Shown one piece after another: positions 16,726 through 26,160 of a stretch of 64,000 nucleotides of DNA (positions are counted from its first letter, which is position 1; each line of letters starts with the position of its first letter). The notes below the pieces were generated by a model. It was not told the DNA's origin, searched no databases, and worked only from the letters and a program-made list of their open reading frames with translations. The DNA lies in the NCBI RefSeq assembly GCF_016803135.1, contig NZ_JAEVFE010000001.1, forward strand, positions 186,001 through 250,000, read 5' to 3'. The position numbers and the translations under genes are program-made. Source of the stretch: Altererythrobacter sp. C41 (lineage in GTDB: Bacteria > Pseudomonadota > Alphaproteobacteria > Sphingomonadales > Sphingomonadaceae).

Positions 16726-19338
16726 ACGCTTGATAGCCTGGGCGAGCGCGACGTAGAGCTTGCCCATGTCGGAACTGAGCAAGGTCACGCCGAGCGCATT
16801 GCCGTCGCGTGTCGACAGCATGGTCCGCAGCATTCCCTCGAAGTCCGCGACGTAACGGTTTACGTTTTCCTGGAAATCCGGCTCGTTGCTGTAGAGGCCG
16901 GCGATGTCCCGCGCCTCGGCCCTGTCGAGCAGACGCACCGCCCGGCGGGTGAAGATGCCGCGGTCGCCGCGCAGGTAGGATGCCCACGCGGTATCGGTCA
17001 CTTCCGTCGAAAGCGCCTTCGCGATGTCGATCGCGTTCGAATTGAGGCTTTCGGTGATCAGCGCCATGCGCCGCGCGAAATCGTTGTCGACCTGCTCCTC
17101 GGCGCGTTCGCGCGCCTGCACGACACGCGTTTCGAGGTTGGCGGCGAGTTCGTCCACCTTGGCGAGCTGGTCGCGGAGCTGGATGGCGGCCTGGCGGCTC
17201 GCGTCCGATGCTTTCGCGGCCGCTTTCTCGAGCTGACCGATCGACTGCTCGGCCTTCTCCCGCATGACTTCGTCGAGTGCTTGCGAGGTCTCGGTCCCCA
17301 CGCGCTCGGCAAGTTCGCGGATGCTCTCGCTCGCGCTCTCGCCGATCGCGGCCCGGGCGGAACGAGCTGCCGTTTCGAGCGCCTCGATGGCGTCGCGCAG
17401 GTCCGCGCGCGCCTTCTCGGCGACGGCAGTGCTGTCTTCTTCCAGGCCGGCGATCACGGCGCGCAGTTCGCCGACTTGCGCCACGTGCGCTTCGTTCGCC
17501 TGCGCGAACCGTTCGTGCAGGACTTCCACGTCTGCGATCGTCTCGCGGCCGGTGTCGCGGGCGCCGGCCACGTAGTCGGACAGCCGCGCACTGGTGACGT
17601 TCGCTTCGTCGAGCACGAGCTTGAGATCGCCCGCGCGCTCCTCGACCGACGCGAGCCGTCCTTCCGCTTCGCCGATGGCCAGGGGCAGATCCTCGCGCGA
17701 GTGCTGCGCGCTCGCCTGGAGCAGTTCGAGCAATCGCACGCTCGCCTCGGTGAGGGAGGCGACGGCTTCGTCCGTTCCGTGCAGTGTCGCGCGGCTTTCG
17801 GCGAGCTTGATTTCCAGGCGCTCGAGGCTCTGCGCCAACACCTGCTCGGTCTCCCCGCCGTGATGCGCGATCGCTTCGACTTCGGCGCGCAACTGCACCA
17901 GCCGCTCGGTCACTGTCTCACCCTTGCGTGCAAGTTCGTCGGTCTGCGCGATATGGGCCTCGCGCCGTTCGGCGATGGCCGCGTCGATCTCCGCGAGGCG
18001 CGACGCAAGCGCGTCGGTGTACTCGCGCTCCGCCTCGGCGAGGATCGCCTGACGCTCCGCGATCCGCTCCTGCAGGCGCTGGTCGCGTTCCGCGATACCG
18101 CGATCCACCGCTTCGGCTTCGACCTTGAGCGCGGCCAGCTTCTGATTGGCCGAGGCGAGGGCGTTGTCGTCGACCCCCTTGATGACCTCGATCGCTTCGT
18201 TGAGGCGCTGCTTCATCGCCTCGATCTGTTCGGCCCAGGTGCCGAGCGCGGCCTCTTCGCCTTCGCGCACCGCATTGCCGATGATCTTCGCCTCGTCGCG
18301 CAGACCGCCGAGGCGTGCACGAAGGGAAACGAGGGCTTCCTCTTCTTCCGACGCCAGCGACTCGTGTGTCGTGCGCAGTTCCGCGGCCAGCGAGTCGGCA
18401 CGGCGGCGCAGCGCCGCCAGCGTTTCCACTTCGCGGCCGTCGAGCTCGGTGCGGAACGTTTCGCTTTTCGTGCGGAGGGCGTCGAAACGCTCGGCGGTGA
18501 GGAGTTCGAGTTGATCGAGCTGTTCCCCGAACACCGTCAGGGCTTCCTCGATCCGGGATTCAAGAGTTCCGACCTGCCGCTCGCTCGCCTGCCCGAATTC
18601 GTTGAGCCGCTCGAAACCTCTCGTCAGTTCGGCGACGTGCTCGTGCGCGATCCGTCCGGCATTGCCGATCTGGTTGGAAACGTCGCGCGCGGAGTTTGCG
18701 ATGACCGGCAGATCGTCCCGCAATTTGTTCATGTTGGTCAGCGCGGTGGTGCTGACAGTTGCGAGCACTTCCACCTGCTGTCCGTTGTCCTGGACGAGCC
18801 CCTGAAGGCGGTCGGCGTGCGTCGAAAGCCGCTCGGTCGCAACCCGTCCGAGGGTGTCGAGCTCGCGTGACTGCGAGGCGAGGAACTCGCGCGCAAGGCT
18901 GAGCTCGCGGTTGATCGTGACCAGTCGGGTCTCCAGCGCGCGCGACTCGTGCGACAGCAAATGGGCGACATCGCCGAAGCGGCGCGCTTCATGCGTGCTG
19001 TTACGCGTTGCGAGCAGCCACAACACCGCCACCAGAAGAACCGGCACCGCCCATTGCGCCATCCAGGTCAGCCATTGCGCCGGGGGCGCACCCGCAAGCA
19101 TGGGCTCGCGGAAAATCCACACGAAGGCCGCTGTCCACGCAGCCGTCGCGCCCAGAGCAAGCACGGGGGCAAGCCATCGCATCCGCACGTCCGGTTCGGG
19201 ATCTTCGTCCCATTCCTCCTCGAACGCGGTATGATCGCCGATATCCGTCTCGATCCCGGCCGTTTCGACCTCGCTCGTGACTGGTTCGCTCCCCGCGTCG
19301 TCCGGCCCTATGGCCCTGATATTCGATCCTCCAGACAT
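16714..19338 (-). CDS. large membrane-anchored coiled-coil protein
   Basis: An 874-residue protein with an acidic N-terminal tail of about 50 residues, two transmembrane helices (about residues 55-75 and 90-110), and then nearly 650 residues of heptad-like, Ala/Glu/Arg-rich helix without proline breaks, dominated by segments such as ESRALETRLVTINRELSLAR. A compact C-terminal domain of about 110 residues (from TDTAWASYLRGDRGIF to the end) is probably globular. The layout suggests a membrane-bound cytoplasmic rod or tether. I recognise no named family; sphingomonads carry similar 'hypothetical' or apolipoprotein-like proteins. It is convergent with, and overlaps by 12 nt, the DUF1467 gene, and is divergent from the HPt-like gene. 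Confidence 0.85.
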   Translation of the reverse strand: MSGGSNIRAIGPDDAGSEPVTSEVETAGIETDIGDHTAFEEEWDEDPEPDVRMRWLAPVLALGATAAWTAAFVWIFREPMLAGAPPAQWLTWMAQWAVPVLLVAVLWLLATRNSTHEARRFGDVAHLLSHESRALETRLVTINRELSLAREFLASQSRELDTLGRVATERLSTHADRLQGLVQDNGQQVEVLATVSTTALTNMNKLRDDLPVIANSARDVSNQIGNAGRIAHEHVAELTRGFERLNEFGQASERQVGTLESRIEEALTVFGEQLDQLELLTAERFDALRTKSETFRTELDGREVETLAALRRRADSLAAELRTTHESLASEEEEALVSLRARLGGLRDEAKIIGNAVREGEEAALGTWAEQIEAMKQRLNEAIEVIKGVDDNALASANQKLAALKVEAEAVDRGIAERDQRLQERIAERQAILAEAEREYTDALASRLAEIDAAIAERREAHIAQTDELARKGETVTERLVQLRAEVEAIAHHGGETEQVLAQSLERLEIKLAESRATLHGTDEAVASLTEASVRLLELLQASAQHSREDLPLAIGEAEGRLASVEERAGDLKLVLDEANVTSARLSDYVAGARDTGRETIADVEVLHERFAQANEAHVAQVGELRAVIAGLEEDSTAVAEKARADLRDAIEALETAARSARAAIGESASESIRELAERVGTETSQALDEVMREKAEQSIGQLEKAAAKASDASRQAAIQLRDQLAKVDELAANLETRVVQARERAEEQVDNDFARRMALITESLNSNAIDIAKALSTEVTDTAWASYLRGDRGIFTRRAVRLLDRAEARDIAGLYSNEPDFQENVNRYVADFEGMLRTMLSTRDGNALGVTLLSSDMGKLYVALAQAIKRLRE

Positions 19339-19409
19339 GAGCGTCAGGCTATCACGAAAAGGGGGGGCTGAAACCCTGCTTTAACCAGACTTGCGATAGA
19401 CCGAGTGCA

Positions 19410-19718
19410 ATGGTCCACGAAAGCGGTGCCCTTGATGCCACGCTGGCTGCAGCGGCCGGCGACGATCCCGTCCTGATGGCCGAACTGCGTGCGGCTTTCG
19501 CAGACAGCCTGGGGCGGCAGATCGACCTGCTCGGTCGAGCGCGCTGCGACGGGAACTGGAACGTCGCCGCCTCGCGGCTGAAGGGACTGGCGGCGAGCTT
19601 TCACGCCGCGGCCCTCATCGAGCTTGCTGACGAGGCGATCGCGGCGGCTCCGGGCGAGCCGACCGTCCTGCGCAAGCTCACGGCGTTCATGCGCGATTTC
19701 TCCGCCGGGCGCAGCTGA
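19410..19718 (+). CDS. HPt-like protein lacking the phospho-accepting histidine
   Basis: A 102-residue, all-helical protein. The stretch NVAASRLKGLAASFHAAAL matches the core of histidine phosphotransfer (HPt) domains, normally AHxLKGxxxxxGA, but the histidine position is Ser and the following glycine is His. It therefore probably cannot carry a phosphoryl group in the usual way. The ATG at 19410 is 71 bp from the divergent coiled-coil gene, so a promoter should lie in that gap. It is followed by three plus-strand genes that include a histidine-kinase-like protein with a matching loss. Family assignment rests on motif resemblance only. Confidence 0.75.
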   Translation: MVHESGALDATLAAAAGDDPVLMAELRAAFADSLGRQIDLLGRARCDGNWNVAASRLKGLAASFHAAALIELADEAIAAAPGEPTVLRKLTAFMRDFSAGRS

Positions 19719-19791
19719 GCGCCCGACCGGCGCGCTTGGCACGAGCGCAAGCTCGGCTTAAACCTCCCCGCTTTCATGCGGGAGTGAGCAG

Positions 19792-20994
19792 TTGCGGGTT
19801 GCGATCCTGTCGGCGATCCATCCGGGCGGAGAAGACGCCGAGGCGGCCGTGCGCGGTCTGCTCACCGTCGCCGGCCGCAGCGTCGCCGCGCTTCAGCTCG
19901 ATCTTGCGCTGCGCCTGGGATGCGAGCGGATCGTATGCCTGGCCGAAGGTCTGGACGAAGGCGTTCTGCCCTTGCTTCACCGTGCAGAGCAGGGCGGGGC
20001 GACTTTCCACGCGCTGAGCAGCGCGCGTTCGCTTTCCGGCCTGGTGCGGGCGCAGGACGAACTTTTTCTCTTCGCCGAAGGTGTAGTGCCTGATCCGCTG
20101 GTAGTGGGGGAACTGCTGGGCGAACGTTCGGGCATCGTCGCCCTGCCGGCTGAGCCGGGCATCGAGGCCGGGTTCGAGCGAATCGACCGCGACCACGCCT
20201 GGGCCGGCGTTGCGCGCCTGCCGGGATCGGCGGTCGAGCGTCTGGTCGAAATGCCGTTCGAAGTCGACGCTGTGCCCGCCTTGCTGCGCGTCGGCCTGCA
20301 GACGGGCACGCGTATCGTACCGCTTCCGCCGTCACTAGTGACCGACAGACGCTGGGCCTTGCTGCGCAACGAGCAGCAGGCGCGTGCGTTCGAGGCCGCG
20401 TGGCTGAACCAGCGGGTCACGCTGTCCTCGTTCGCTGCCCCGGTGCATGCCTTGGCGGATCGGGCCGCAATGGTCCTGGCGCCGAGCATCCTGGCCCAGC
20501 GCGGCAAGGCGGCGCTTCCGATCGCGGGCGGTATCCTGGGGCTCGGTGGAGCGCTCGCCGCCGCGTGGTGGAAGTTGCCAGCGCTCGCCTTCGGATCGGC
20601 CGCGATCGGGGCCTTCCTGCTGCGCACGGGCGAAACGGTTGCCGCGTTTCTGAGCGAGGGCCGCCGGAGCGGCATGATCGCGCGCATCGCGCGTGCCCTG
20701 CCGGGCCTGGCGGTCGACGCAACCATTCTGGCGCTGGTCGGGGTGCTTGCGCCGGCAGGAGAGCGCGCGAGCTGGCTGTTTGCGGGCCTCACGCTGCTCT
20801 TCGCGCTGCGGATTGCCGGACATTCGCAAGTCGAATCGCTGGCGCGTCCGGCCTCGGATCGGGGGATTCTCGCGCTGGTGCTCGCAGTGTGTGCGGCGCT
20901 CGATCAAACTCTTGCGGGAATTCAGTTACTTGCGCTCGCGGTGCTGGCAGCGTTCTATCTCGTCCACGGGCGAGAGCGGATAACGCACGCTTAA
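19792..20994 (+). CDS. two-part membrane protein of unknown function
   Basis: A 400-residue protein. The first about 210 residues look like a soluble alpha/beta domain (RVAILSAIHPGGEDAEAAVR at the start, later DELFLFAEGVVPDPLVVGEL), reminiscent of nucleotidyltransferase-like domains but without a motif I can confirm. The last about 180 residues hold several hydrophobic helices. A CDP-alcohol phosphatidyltransferase signature (DGxxAR and partner aspartates) is not present. The start is TTG 19792, with GGGAG at about 19780-19784. It is spaced 73 nt from the HPt-like gene and 23 nt from the next gene. The function is unknown. Confidence 0.75.
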   Translation: MRVAILSAIHPGGEDAEAAVRGLLTVAGRSVAALQLDLALRLGCERIVCLAEGLDEGVLPLLHRAEQGGATFHALSSARSLSGLVRAQDELFLFAEGVVPDPLVVGELLGERSGIVALPAEPGIEAGFERIDRDHAWAGVARLPGSAVERLVEMPFEVDAVPALLRVGLQTGTRIVPLPPSLVTDRRWALLRNEQQARAFEAAWLNQRVTLSSFAAPVHALADRAAMVLAPSILAQRGKAALPIAGGILGLGGALAAAWWKLPALAFGSAAIGAFLLRTGETVAAFLSEGRRSGMIARIARALPGLAVDATILALVGVLAPAGERASWLFAGLTLLFALRIAGHSQVESLARPASDRGILALVLAVCAALDQTLAGIQLLALAVLAAFYLVHGRERITHA

Positions 20995-21017
20995 CTATAC
21001 CGCGCTAAGGCGGATGG

Positions 21018-21980
21018 ATGACCGAGTCCGGCACGAACAGCGCCTCGTATTCGCCGATCGAGGCGGTTCTCGCGGGCGAGCTCGCGCGCGGCGATCTCGT
21101 GCTCGGCACCGTCGGGCCGATGCTGGGCATGTTGCTCGCCAATCACGACAGTGCGTTGTTCAGCGACGAGATCGTTGCGAATGTGCGGGGAATGGGGCTT
21201 CACGTGGCACGGCAGACCCTGGTCGCGCAGGCGAATGCCGGCGGTCTCGAAGACCCGTTCGCCTTTGCCGCCGAGCATGGAGATGCGCTGGCCGAGAGCC
21301 TTGCGCAGAACCTGCAATTCCTCGGCCATTGCCACGCACTCGCGCTCGAACATCGCCTGGCCATGCAGTTGGAGCGGCGCAACGCGATCGATCCGGTGCT
21401 GTCGCCGCTCCTTCAATCGCTGATCGCGTCGTCCGACACGGACACCGCGCAGCTAGCCATGGCGCTTCTCGCCGCGCAGGCGCGTTTCGTCCAGCAGCAG
21501 CGCAGGGTGGAGCTGCCGCTGGCGGAACTGCCGCCGCCGCTGTTCGAGCACGCCCTTTCCACATGGCGTGCGCAGGCCGGCGGCACTGACGAAAACGCGA
21601 TCGAGCAGGCGGGCAAGCGCCTGCGTGACGCTTACGACCCGCAAGCTACGCGCCTCGCCTTGCTCGAACGGGCAGCCGGGGCAGTCGGAGACGGGATGAA
21701 GGCGGCGCTTTCCATCGGCCATGCCGGGGCCGCCTTGTTCCTCGCGGCGCTCGCGCTGGCGACTGGCCAGAACCGCGATCTGGTGGCCGTGGCGACCAAC
21801 GAAAGCCAGGTCGGCCGACTGGCGCTCGCGCTCCGCGCTGCCGGGCTCAAGCCCGAGCAGATTGCCGAGCAGTTCGTTCTCATCCATCCCGGCATCACTC
21901 TGCCCGCCGCATTCGACACGCTGCGCGCCGATCGCGCTGCGGCGATCCTTGCGGCGTCGGACCGGCAGGTCCTGGGTTGA
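21018..21980 (+). CDS. alpha-helical protein of unknown function
   Basis: A 320-residue protein predicted to be almost entirely helical, with repeated Ala/Leu-rich amphipathic segments such as DTAQLAMALLAAQARFVQQQ. There is no signal peptide; one hydrophobic stretch (IGHAGAALFLAALALATG, near residue 235) is too short and small-residue-rich to call a membrane helix. It may belong to the helical DUF2336-like group, but I cannot show that from sequence alone. It lies 23 nt after the membrane-protein gene and its stop is 4 nt before the kinase-like gene, so the genes are probably co-transcribed. Confidence 0.7.
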   Translation: MTESGTNSASYSPIEAVLAGELARGDLVLGTVGPMLGMLLANHDSALFSDEIVANVRGMGLHVARQTLVAQANAGGLEDPFAFAAEHGDALAESLAQNLQFLGHCHALALEHRLAMQLERRNAIDPVLSPLLQSLIASSDTDTAQLAMALLAAQARFVQQQRRVELPLAELPPPLFEHALSTWRAQAGGTDENAIEQAGKRLRDAYDPQATRLALLERAAGAVGDGMKAALSIGHAGAALFLAALALATGQNRDLVAVATNESQVGRLALALRAAGLKPEQIAEQFVLIHPGITLPAAFDTLRADRAAAILAASDRQVLG

Positions 21981-21984
21981 ACCC

Positions 21985-23373
21985 ATGAACGCGCACTCCT
22001 CCAGCTATCTCGCACGCGGGCGGACCAACGCGGACGATCACCTGATCGAAGCCGACGAGATGATCGCCGCCTTGCAGCGGAGTTGCGGGGGCGAGATTCC
22101 CGGCATGCTTGCGGTGCCGGCGTTGCTCGAGAGGGTGCGCCAGGCACGTATCGCCGGTACCCGCATTAGCGGCGCGATCGAGGCGGTCGGGGGTGAGGAC
22201 GTCATCCACGCCTGGGTGGAAATCTTTCCGCACTCCGGAAGCGAGGCGGGCTGCTCCATCGGCATCGCGGACTGGCAGGTATCCCCCGCCGCGCGAGACG
22301 ACGATGCACAGGCTGCGGCCCGGCATCTGGAGATAGAGCGCAGCGTGGCCGATCTGTGGGCGCGACTCGACCCCGTGCAAGGTGTGCTGGCGGTGGAAGC
22401 GCGCGCGCCGGATCTCGCCGCCCTCGCTCTTCGCATCGGACAGGGCGCGGGGAGACCCTGGACCGATTTCGTCGAGCTGCCCGACGCAGTGCACGAGCAG
22501 CCGATGCACTGGCGCCTGCTCGGCGGCCTGGCGGTCCGGGTGCCGGAATCGCCGCGCGAATGGACCGTGACCCTGGTGCCCCTCGGAGGACCCGAGCCTG
22601 GGCAATCGGGATTCGAACTCTATCTCGCATCGGACGCGGTCCTTCCCAACGCGGAAACGCCAGCCGATGCCGAACCCGCCGGCCCTCCCGCAACGCATCT
22701 GATCGGGCGAAATCTCGCGCCTGTGCTGCGTCAGCCGATCGCGCGGATCATCGCCAATGCGGAAACGATCCGCACCCGGCTCGCCGGGCCGCTCGCCGAG
22801 GAGTACAGCAACTACGCGGCCGATATCGCGGCCGCGGGCCAGCATCTTCTGGCACTGATCGAAGACCTGTCCGATCTTGAAGTCGTCGAAGCGGAAGGTT
22901 TCGTCACCGCCCCCGACGAGATCGATCTCGGCGACGTCGCCCGCCGCGCCGCGGGGATCCTGACAGTCCGCGCGAAGGAGAAGGGGATTGCGCTGACCGC
23001 GCCGCCTGCCGGCGCGTCGGTGCCTGTGGTGGCGGAATTCCGCCGTGTCCTGCAGATCCTGCTCAACCTCGTCGGCAACGCGATCCGCTATTCGCCCGAA
23101 GGCTCGCAGATCCGACTGGAGCTTTCAGGCGAGGGGGAGAAGGCCCGCGTGAGCGTGATCGACGACGGGCCGGGGCTCGACAAGGCGCAGCAGGCGCGGG
23201 TGTTCGAGAAGTTCGAACGGCTCGGTCGCAGCGGCGACGGGGGATCGGGGCTCGGGCTCTACATCTCGCGTCGCCTGGCGCGAGCGATGGGCGGCGATCT
23301 TACCGTGGAAAGCGAGCCCGGTAATGGCGCGAGCTTCACGCTCGAGCTGCCCGGCCACAAGCCTCCGGAATAG
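21985..23373 (+). CDS. histidine-kinase-like protein without the H-box histidine
   Basis: A 462-residue cytoplasmic protein with a sensory N-terminus of about 230 residues, a dimerisation (HisKA-like) helix pair and a complete HATPase domain. The ATP-lid motifs are intact: N box NLVGNAIRYSPEG, G1 DDGPGLD, F box FEKFERL and G2 GSGLGLYI. The H box that normally reads SHELRTPL reads APVLRQPI, so the phospho-accepting histidine is Pro. It may act as an ATP-binding scaffold, like Caulobacter DivL, whose histidine is replaced by Tyr. I chose ATG 21985, four bases after the previous stop. There is no membrane helix and no adjacent response regulator. Confidence 0.85.
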   Translation: MNAHSSSYLARGRTNADDHLIEADEMIAALQRSCGGEIPGMLAVPALLERVRQARIAGTRISGAIEAVGGEDVIHAWVEIFPHSGSEAGCSIGIADWQVSPAARDDDAQAAARHLEIERSVADLWARLDPVQGVLAVEARAPDLAALALRIGQGAGRPWTDFVELPDAVHEQPMHWRLLGGLAVRVPESPREWTVTLVPLGGPEPGQSGFELYLASDAVLPNAETPADAEPAGPPATHLIGRNLAPVLRQPIARIIANAETIRTRLAGPLAEEYSNYAADIAAAGQHLLALIEDLSDLEVVEAEGFVTAPDEIDLGDVARRAAGILTVRAKEKGIALTAPPAGASVPVVAEFRRVLQILLNLVGNAIRYSPEGSQIRLELSGEGEKARVSVIDDGPGLDKAQQARVFEKFERLGRSGDGGSGLGLYISRRLARAMGGDLTVESEPGNGASFTLELPGHKPPE

Positions 23374-23374
23374 T

Positions 23375-23411
23375 CGGGTCGCCGGCGAGCCTTCGCAATG
23401 CCGGCAACCCG
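23375..23411. terminator. hairpin between convergent kinase-like gene and gltA
   Basis: The arms are CGGGT-C-GCCGGC (23375-23386) and GCCGGC-A-ACCCG (23400-23411): a 12-position stem with one mismatch and a 13-nt loop, placed in the 46-bp gap between two converging genes. There is no T run on either strand, so this could end transcription in both directions only as a weak or Rho-assisted terminator. Confidence 0.55.
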
Positions 23412-23419
23412 AGTGAAGC

Positions 23420-24706
23420 TCAGCGCTTGTCGAGCGGAACGTAGTCGCGCTCGGTCGGCCCGGTGTAGAGCTGACGCGGGCGGCCGATGACCTGGCCGGG
23501 ATCGGAAATCATCTCGTTCCACTGCGCGACCCACCCGACCGTGCGGGCCAGCGCGAAGAGGGCGGTGAACATGGTGGTCGGGAAGCCGATCGCCGAGAGG
23601 ATGATGCCCGAGTAGAAGTCCACGTTCGGGAACAGCTTCTTTTCCTTGAAGTAATCATCGCTAAGCGCGATTTCCTCGAGCCGGAGCGCGGTCTCGAAGA
23701 CCGGATCGGTGACCTTGAGCGCCTCGAACACCTCGCGCACCGTCTTTTGCATCACCGTCGCGCGCGGATCGTAGTTCTTATAGACGCGGTGACCGAAGCC
23801 CATCAGGCGGAACGGGTCGTTCTTGTCCTTGGCGCGCTCGATGTAGTGCGGAATGCGGTCGGGCGTGCCGATCTCGTGCAGCATGTTGAGCGCTGCCTCG
23901 TTCGCGCCGCCGTGCGCCGGGCCCCAAAGGCAGGCGATGCCCGCTGCGATGCAGGCAAAAGGATTGGCGCCCGAGGAACCGGCGAGCCGGACGGTCGAGG
24001 TCGAGGCGTTCTGCTCGTGATCGGCGTGGAGGATGAAGATCCGGTCCATCGCCTTTTCGACCGCCGGGTGCAGCTCGTATTCCTCGGCCGGAACGCCGAA
24101 CGTCATGCGCAGGAAGTTGCCGGTGTAGCTCAGGTCGTTCTGCGGATAGAGGAACGGCTGACCGACCGAGAACTTATAGGCCATCGCCGCGATCGTCGGC
24201 ATCTTCGCGATCAGGCGGTGGCTGGAAATCTTGCGATGCTCGGGATCCGAGATGTCGGTACTGTCGTGATAGAACGCCGACAGCGCGCCAACGACGCCGC
24301 ACATGATCGCCATCGGGTGGGCGTCGCGGCGGAAACCGCGATAGAACGTCGCAAGCTGCTCGTGCAGCATCGTGTGGCGGGTGATCGTGTAGTTGAAGTC
24401 GTCGAGTTCGACCTGCGACGGCAGTTCGCCATTCAGCAGCAGGTAGGCGACTTCCATGAAGCTCGAATGTTCGGCGAGCTGCCCGATCGGGTAGCCGCGG
24501 TGGAGCAGAACGCCTTCCTCGCCGTCGATATAGGTCAGCGCGCTTTCGCAACTGGCGGTCGACTTGTAACCGGGGTCGAAGGTGAAAGCGCCCGTGCTGC
24601 CGTAGAGCTTGCGGATGTCGACGACGTCCGGGCCCACGCTCCCCTGCAATACGGGGAATTCATGGGTCTGGCCGCCCAGTTCGAGTTTCGCCTGCTTGTC
24701 CGCCAA
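23420..24706 (-). CDS. gltA: citrate synthase
   Basis: Condenses acetyl-CoA with oxaloacetate as the entry step of the TCA cycle. The 428-residue length and sequence fit the type II (hexameric, NADH-regulated) enzyme of Gram-negative bacteria. Active-site motifs are visible: [22 protein letters not shown] with the catalytic histidine, and [14 protein letters not shown]. The gene starts at TTG 24706, with a strong GAGGAG ribosome site seven bases upstream (plus-strand 24714-24719). It follows gltX by 21 bp on the same strand and probably shares its transcript. Confidence 0.98.
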   Translation of the reverse strand: MADKQAKLELGGQTHEFPVLQGSVGPDVVDIRKLYGSTGAFTFDPGYKSTASCESALTYIDGEEGVLLHRGYPIGQLAEHSSFMEVAYLLLNGELPSQVELDDFNYTITRHTMLHEQLATFYRGFRRDAHPMAIMCGVVGALSAFYHDSTDISDPEHRKISSHRLIAKMPTIAAMAYKFSVGQPFLYPQNDLSYTGNFLRMTFGVPAEEYELHPAVEKAMDRIFILHADHEQNASTSTVRLAGSSGANPFACIAAGIACLWGPAHGGANEAALNMLHEIGTPDRIPHYIERAKDKNDPFRLMGFGHRVYKNYDPRATVMQKTVREVFEALKVTDPVFETALRLEEIALSDDYFKEKKLFPNVDFYSGIILSAIGFPTTMFTALFALARTVGWVAQWNEMISDPGQVIGRPRQLYTGPTERDYVPLDKR

Positions 24707-24727
24707 ATTCGTTCTCCTCTTTGATGC

Positions 24728-26140
24728 CTAGCCCTGCTTTGCCGGAGCGGCCTGCGCGTCGATCCGCGCGAGCGCTTCTTCCCGTCCAAGCAGGACCAGC
24801 ACATCGAAAATACCCGGGGACGTGGTTGTCCCGGTCAGCGCTGCGCGCATGGGCTGCGCGAGCTTGCCGAGGCCCAGTCCGAGCTCCTCGGCGAGTGCCT
24901 TGGTAGTGGCTTCGAGAGCCTCGATTGTCCAGTTCTTTTCGGCCCGCAAACGATCGGCGATCTGACCTAAAATTGCGCGCGCATCGCTGTCGAGCAGCGC
25001 TTCGGCCTTTTCCGTCAGCGTGAACGGGCGGGTCCTGAACAGAAACGCCGCGCCCTCCGCCAGTTCGTCGAGATCGCGCGCACGGGTCTTGAGCACGGGC
25101 ATGGCCTGGGCGAGCAGCGCTTCGTCGGCCGCCGCTCCGATCCGGTGCGCGACCAGCTTCGCAAGCCGCGCGTCGTCGGCCTCGCGGATATAGTGGCCAT
25201 TGAGGTTCTGCAGTTTCTTGAGATCGAAGCGCGAAGGGCTCTTGCCCACGCCGTCGAGGTCGAACAGCGCGATCGCTTCCTCGCGCGTGATTTCCTCGCG
25301 GTCGCCGTGGCCCCAGCCGAGGCGGAGCAGGTAGTTGAACAGCGCTTCGGGCAGAATGCCGAACTCGTCGCGATAGGTTTCCGCACCGAGGGCGCCGTGG
25401 CGCTTCGACAGCTTGGCGCCGTCGCTGCCGTGGATCAGCGGGATATGGGCGTAGACCGGCTCGGGCCAGTCCATCGCGCGATAGATCGGGAGCTGGCGGA
25501 AGGCGTTGTTGAGATGGTCGTCGCCGCGGATGACATGGGTGACGCCCATGTCGTGATCGTCGACCACCACCGCCAGCATGTAGGTCGGAGTGCCGTCGGC
25601 GCGCAGGAGGATATAGTCGTCGAGTTCCTCGTTGCGCACGGTCACCCGGCCCTGAACCCGGTCCTCGATGACGGTTTCGCCCTCGTTCGGCGTCTTCAGC
25701 CGCACGACATAGGGTGCGCCGAGCGGGGCGTCGGCCGGATCGCGGTCACGCCAGCGGCCGTCGTAGCGCAGCGGCTGTTTGGCGGCGCGCTGGGCGGCGC
25801 GCATTTCCTCGAGTTCCTCGGTCGTCGCATAGCACTTGTAGGCGTGCCCCGCTGCGAGGAGTTGCTCGGCGACTTCGACATGCCGCGCGCCGCGTTCCGA
25901 CTGGAACACGACATCGTCGTCCCATTCGAGGCCGAGCCAGGCGAGTCCGTCGAGAATCGCGTCGATCGCTTCCGGGGTCGAGCGCTTGCGGTCGGTATCC
26001 TCGATCCTCAGCAGCGCCCTGCCGCCGTGATGGCGCGCGTAGAGCCAGTTGAACAGCGCCGTGCGGGCGCCGCCGATATGCAGGAATCCGGTCGGAGATG
26101 GAGCGAAGCGCGTCACAACCTGTCCGCTATCGCTTGCCAT
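24728..26140 (-). CDS. gltX: glutamate--tRNA ligase
   Basis: Charges tRNA(Glu) with glutamate in the cytoplasm. The class I signature is present as [18 protein letters not shown] (the HIGH variant HIGG at residues 21-24) and the KMSKS loop as AKLSKRHGA near residue 242. The length is 470 residues. The ATG at 26140 lies only 20 bp from the start of the divergent comEC gene, so the promoters of both must reach into coding sequence. Many alphaproteobacteria carry two gltX copies, one misacylating tRNA(Gln); I cannot tell from this gene alone which type it is. Confidence 0.97.
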   Translation of the reverse strand: MASDSGQVVTRFAPSPTGFLHIGGARTALFNWLYARHHGGRALLRIEDTDRKRSTPEAIDAILDGLAWLGLEWDDDVVFQSERGARHVEVAEQLLAAGHAYKCYATTEELEEMRAAQRAAKQPLRYDGRWRDRDPADAPLGAPYVVRLKTPNEGETVIEDRVQGRVTVRNEELDDYILLRADGTPTYMLAVVVDDHDMGVTHVIRGDDHLNNAFRQLPIYRAMDWPEPVYAHIPLIHGSDGAKLSKRHGALGAETYRDEFGILPEALFNYLLRLGWGHGDREEITREEAIALFDLDGVGKSPSRFDLKKLQNLNGHYIREADDARLAKLVAHRIGAAADEALLAQAMPVLKTRARDLDELAEGAAFLFRTRPFTLTEKAEALLDSDARAILGQIADRLRAEKNWTIEALEATTKALAEELGLGLGKLAQPMRAALTGTTTSPGIFDVLVLLGREEALARIDAQAAPAKQG

Positions 26141-26160
26141 ATCTGACGTGATCCTTTCCT

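Noticed and set aside
19792-20994. CDP-alcohol phosphatidyltransferase fused to a nucleotidyltransferase
   Set aside because: The domain order is suggestive, but the DGxxAR and partner aspartate signature of the transferase is absent.
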